Under the pieces are notes generated by a model. That model saw only the letters and a program-made list of their open reading frames with translations. It made no database searches and was not told the origin of the DNA. Of a stretch of DNA of 64,000 bases, positions 60,452 through 64,000 are shown piece after piece (the stretch's first letter is position 1; each line of letters starts with the position of its first letter). The stretch spans positions 186,575,877-186,639,876 of the forward strand of contig CP136063.1 of NCBI GenBank assembly GCA_032622095.1. The letters are read 5' to 3'. This DNA comes from Siphonodentalium dalli (taxonomy: Eukaryota; Mollusca; Scaphopoda; Gadilida; Siphonodentaliidae). The translations under genes and the position numbers were made by a program.

Positions 60452-60581
60452 CATATACCATCACATGCAAGAATAGCGAATTCATCTTCATCTCCGATAG
60501 TTATTGATTGGATATCTGGTAGAGCTGTTATCATTTGTTCCTCTGCTGACTTCTCAGAATTTTTCTTATAGCAATGATCAC
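60452..60581 (-). CDS. PPM1G: PPM1G exon with DEFAILACDGIW catalytic motif
   Basis: The acceptor CTTATTGCAG ends at 60582 and the donor is ATATG-GTAAGC. It encodes GDHCYKKNSEKSAEEQMITA, then LPDIQSITIGDEDEF and AILACDGIW. The Asp of CDG is a metal ligand in all PP2C phosphatases. The reading phase joins exactly to the neighbours: the first Gly codon is completed from the exon to the right, and the Trp codon is completed by the exon to the left. No disabling changes are seen. Confidence 0.95.
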
Positions 60582-60952
60582 CTGCAATAAGAACGAAATC
60601 AAAGTATAAAGTTGCAAAGGCACAAATGGTACATGTCAATTACAATGGAAAGAGCAATTAATTGCAGCCACAGATAGTGCTGCACAGTATTCCAAATTAA
60701 TAATTTGGCGACAGTTTATAACTATCACCGTAAAAAAAAAACTGAGTTTATTCTATGCTGAATTTTACTATATATTAGTTTACACAATTTTCCATTTCCT
60801 CAACCCACCGGTCACCATGCATAGAGCAGACTAGATTTTCAGGTGAGTATCTTCAGTACCTATTTGCTGGCGTTCCATTTTCAGATTGGGGTGCTGACTT
60901 CTAAGAGAAAAATGACTGAAACATGTTCAAAACATTGGTATCAAAATACGGC

Positions 60953-61147
60953 AAACATTTCAGTCAACTTACGATTAAGTTTTTGTTTGAAATCAATGTG
61001 CCATAAATTAAAATAGTTAATGTTCGTCTAAATGAAATGAAAATGTAATTGTGTTTATCAGAATGTTCCCGACTATTATTTCAATGGAATATTCCAGTAT
61101 CACAAGCACGGATGATGTACTTTCACTTTAACTTTAGCAAATTCACC
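60953..61147 (+). repeat. Direct repeat, left copy (PPM1G intron)
   Basis: AACATTTCAGTCAACTTACG through GTACTTTCACTTTAA.. matches 61782-61975 with few differences over about 190 bp. Confidence 0.85.
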
Positions 61148-61473
61148 CTCTGGGACCCTCATTCTGCTTAGGTCTCAACTGCTATGGAAGACCTTCAGTT
61201 GAAGTTCACCAATTGAAGTTGGTGATGTTCATCCATTTGTCACCTTGGTTATGCATTTTATCTTCTGCAAATTAGGGGATATAGAAACTGAACAGAATGG
61301 AAAAAGTTTCTAAAAAACAATGTTAATTTGAGATTATAGATACTTCCCAGAAGATGAGGCCTAAGCAGAATGAGGTCCCCAGAGGGTGAATTTGGTGTTG
61401 GTAGCCCACTGTGCGGGATAGCATCACTAAATTCACCCTCTGGGGACCTGTTTCTGCGAATGACAGACACACT
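61133..61473. mobile_element. Family B MITE copy 3, left-truncated
   Basis: Starts within the left hairpin (AAATTCACCCTCTGGGACCC) and ends GCGAATGACAGACACACTA. It lies about 50 bp from the donor of the PPM1G exon at 61523. Confidence 0.7.
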
Positions 61474-61522
61474 ACTTGCAGGCTTGTTAGGGTTCATATT
61501 AACCTAGTACTATAGTACTAAC

Positions 61523-61757
61523 CTAAGGCTCGGGATAGGTTTAGGCCACCATTCACTCGTCCCTCAGGAGTAACACTCCCACCGGCTGCCTCGATTCTCT
61601 TCCTCTCAATATCATCTTCAGGCTTGTGATCTTCGGACAAATCTAACGCTAAGCCTTTTCGAGATATAACACAACGAGAGTCACCAGCATTGGCAACGAT
61701 AAGCTTGTCTTTGTGAAGTAGGGCAACAACAGCTGTACAACCACTGTCTGAACCGGG
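61523..61757 (-). CDS. PPM1G: PPM1G exon with SGCTAVVAL and NAGDSR motifs
   Basis: The acceptor CTCTTTTTTTAG ends at 61758 and the donor is CCTTAG-GTTAGT. It encodes [38 protein letters not shown], the [18 protein letters not shown] block and [14 protein letters not shown]. All are standard PP2C core strands with conserved Asp, Arg and Gly. The PGSDSG start just after an acidic region is characteristic of PPM1G, where the acidic insert interrupts the phosphatase fold. A 190-bp direct repeat flanks this exon (60953-61147 and 61782-61975). Confidence 0.95.
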
Positions 61758-61781
61758 CTAAAAAAAGAGATAAAAGATAAA

Positions 61782-61975
61782 AAACATTTCAGTCAACTTA
61801 CGATTAAGTTTTTGTTTGAAATCAATGTGCCATAAATTAAAATAATTTTAAATGTTCGTCTAAATGAAATGAAACTGTAATTGTGTTTATCAGAATGTTC
61901 CCGACTATTATTTCAATGGAATATTCCAGTATCACAAGCACGCATGATGTACTTTCACTTTAACAAATTCACCCT
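61782..61975 (+). repeat. Direct repeat, right copy (PPM1G intron)
   Basis: Second copy of the 60953-61147 segment. It has small indels (AAATAATTTTAAATG against AAATAGTTAATG) and ends at AACAAATTCACCCT, the same junction motif as the left copy. Confidence 0.85.
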
Positions 61976-62269
61976 GTGAATTAATGTGAGAATCTATGAA
62001 AATCATACTTAAATTAAAAATCGTTATCTCCTGCAACATCGTGGAGTACATGGAGATTTTATACCAGGATGTCTCTTTTTGAACCTCTAGGCTATGGTTC
62101 AAAATCAACATCCAGGTATTAATTCTCTACCAATAGCTCATGACACAGTCTAAACAAGAGATGGACTGTCGTCCGGTGCATACCCCCTTGTGGCATACCG
62201 ACTAGTGTGGGCATATCTATAACTTATGACTGCTATACTCAGACAGATGGACCCAAAAATCATCATTTT

Positions 62270-63213
62270 CATATAAACAAAGATGAATAACTATAGACAA
62301 AAGATCAAAACAAAACTGTTGAATGTACAATTAAATGTCCTCATAGTGGTGAACATCCATACAAAATTTCATTGAGATCCAAGCATTACTGTTCAAGTTA
62401 TGACCTGAACAGACATCGGATGGACCAAACAGCGAACATTTTCAGATAAACAAAGATGAATAACTCTAGAATGGAAAAGCGGAAGAGAACAATGGAAACT
62501 CTATTGAATGTCCTCATAGTAGTGAACATCCATACCAAATTTCATTGAGATCCCAGCACAACTGTTGACGTTACGACATGAACAGACAGACCAAAAAGCC
62601 TACATTTCCAGAATAACCAAGATGTATAACTCTAGAATGGAAAATCCGAAAATAACGATGGAACCCTCTTTTTAATGTCCTCATAGTAGTGAATATCCAT
62701 ATCAAATTACATTGAGATCCCAGCACAACTGTTGGAAGTTACGACATGAACAGACACAAGACGGACCAAAAAGCCAACATTTCCAGATAAACAAAGATGA
62801 ATAACTCTAGAATGGAAAATCCGAACAAAACGGTGGAACCCTCTATTTAATGTCCTCATAGTTGTGAGCATCCATACCAAATTTCATTGAGATCCCAGCA
62901 CAACTGTTGACGTTACGACATGAACAGACACCAGACGGACCAAAAAGCCAACATTTCCAGATAAACAAAGATGAATAACTCTAGAATGGAAATTCCAAAC
63001 AAAACGATGGAACCCTCTATTTAATATCCTCATAGTAGTGAACATCCATACCTAATTTCATTGAGATCCGAGCGCTACTGTTCAAGTTATGACATGAACA
63101 GACATCGGACGTATGTACGTATGGATGGACGCATCCTACAGTACCACTGACGGATGGACGGACAGGTGCAAAACAGTATACCCCCCTTTTTTTTTTTAAA
63201 GGGGGTATAATAA
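62270..63213 (+). repeat. Family J tandem array (~165 bp unit, five to six units) with terminal hairpin
   Basis: Units share AACAAAGATGAATAACTCTA, AATGTCCTCATAGTAGTGAA and CATTGAGATCCCAGCACAAC. The array ends in GGACGGACAGG, the hairpin ACCCCCCTTT..AAAGGGGGT and ATAATAA. It lies in the PPM1G intron between 61757 and 63680. Confidence 0.85.
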
Positions 63214-63509
63214 CAACCCAAATATATCATTTTGAGAGTACATGTATAATTAATTGTTCATAAAAGATGACTTAACACTGAACTATATCTTCGCATCGGT
63301 ACAGATTAATACGGGAAAGTATTGGGGCAGAGATGGCGACAAAGTTTAACCCATTCCTCCTGTAAAAAGGCGGATATAATCCATATAGTTCAGTGCACTG
63401 CACAGACAAAGCCAGACATATCTAAATTTACCTTTTACTAAATGGATACTCGCTGAGGGGTAGTTCCCATTAATACACTTATCATAATATTCACTAAAAG
63501 TGATGTGAA

Positions 63510-63625
63510 ACACTCACTGAGAGCTGTCCGATGAATGGCAACAAGCCATATTTCTGACTAAATCCTGAAAAATTACTCATAATTCTGCTGTGGTTAAGGA
63601 GTCGATTATTTAGGGCATTACTGTA
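63510..63625. mobile_element. Half of a palindromic TA-site MITE (family A copy 5)
   Basis: Only the right arm is present: GATGAATGGCAACAAGCCAT through GGGCATTACTG-TA. It lies 55 bp from the donor of the PPM1G acidic exon. Confidence 0.8.
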
Positions 63626-63679
63626 TATGCTGTAACTGCTGTTCATCAACAAAACAATCTCTCCTTCTTATCTACTCAC

Positions 63680-63761
63680 CTCTTCGCTACGGAACATGCT
63701 ATTTTCTCCATCACACTCTTCATTGATCTCTCCCTCTTCTTCTTCCTCATCCTCATCCTCA
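63680..63761 (-). CDS. PPM1G: PPM1G acidic-region exon
   Basis: The acceptor TTCCAATTTCAG ends at 63762 and the donor is GAAGAG-GTGAGT. The 82-base exon encodes an acidic run (SEDEDEEEEEGEINEEC, then ENSMFRSEE) in phase with the PGSDSG exon. The long acidic insert is the feature that separates PPM1G from other PP2C enzymes and is thought to bind basic partners such as histones. The upstream exons, including the N-terminal catalytic part, lie beyond 64000. Confidence 0.88.
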
Positions 63762-64000
63762 CTGAAATTGGAAGTAAATTCTGTTTAACTTCACAATGTG
63801 AATATTGCATCGACATAAAGTTATAAAATATTAGTTCAGTTTGACAGCTTAGAATCTATATATTTGGGGTTGATAATAGTGTTGCATGATAAGATGCCAA
63901 CCACAATTTTTCCCTACGTTGCGATGAAAACTTAAGTTGATAAACCTGACAGTTGTCACTCCAGAATAATGAATGATGGACGTACAGCGCTGCACAGTAA

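Overview
This 64 kb window is animal nuclear DNA: AT-rich, with split genes that use GT/AG introns, and very dense in small DNA transposons and tandem-repeat elements. The ~160-170 bp repeat elements ending in a hairpin plus TGAGCTAA resemble the 'pearl'/HINE (Helentron-related) elements of bivalves. Together with the mix of hAT, TTAA-site, Penelope-like and LINE copies, this makes a marine bivalve mollusc the most likely source. The species cannot be named from the sequence alone.

Host genes are few. The clearest is the 3' half of a PPM1G (PP2C-gamma protein phosphatase) gene on the minus strand: five exons between 55232 and 63761, all with clean splice sites, and the 5' exons lie beyond the right edge. 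A C2H2 zinc-finger gene (8093-10623, minus) is one very long reading frame broken by four in-frame stops that all cluster in 8639-9010. A THAP-domain first exon lies at 39149-39359 (minus). An unrecognised exon at 22879-23403 (plus) has been split by a TA-site MITE.

The rest is a mosaic of mobile DNA. 1-4.8 kb: repeat-element ends, plus a 2.17 kb DNA transposon (674-2846) that sits inside a TTAA foldback element and carries a decayed gene and iterated subterminal repeats. 4.8-7.8 kb: a hAT inside a hAT inside a HINE-like element. 11-29 kb: HINE-like arrays, hAT elements and palindromic MITEs. 30-36.7 kb: four or five nested levels, with a Penelope-like fragment and a Jockey/CR1-type LINE, the LINE holding an L1/Tx1-type LINE, which in turn holds a 9-bp-TSD element carrying a zinc-binding gene fragment. 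37-52 kb: foldbacks, hAT elements and many TTAA elements. 52-64 kb: PPM1G, whose introns hold Harbinger-like elements, TTAA elements and tandem arrays.

No operon, tRNA, rRNA or CRISPR array was seen. The value of the window lies mainly in precise insertion junctions (target-site duplications and empty-site comparisons), which date the insertions relative to one another and define element ends.
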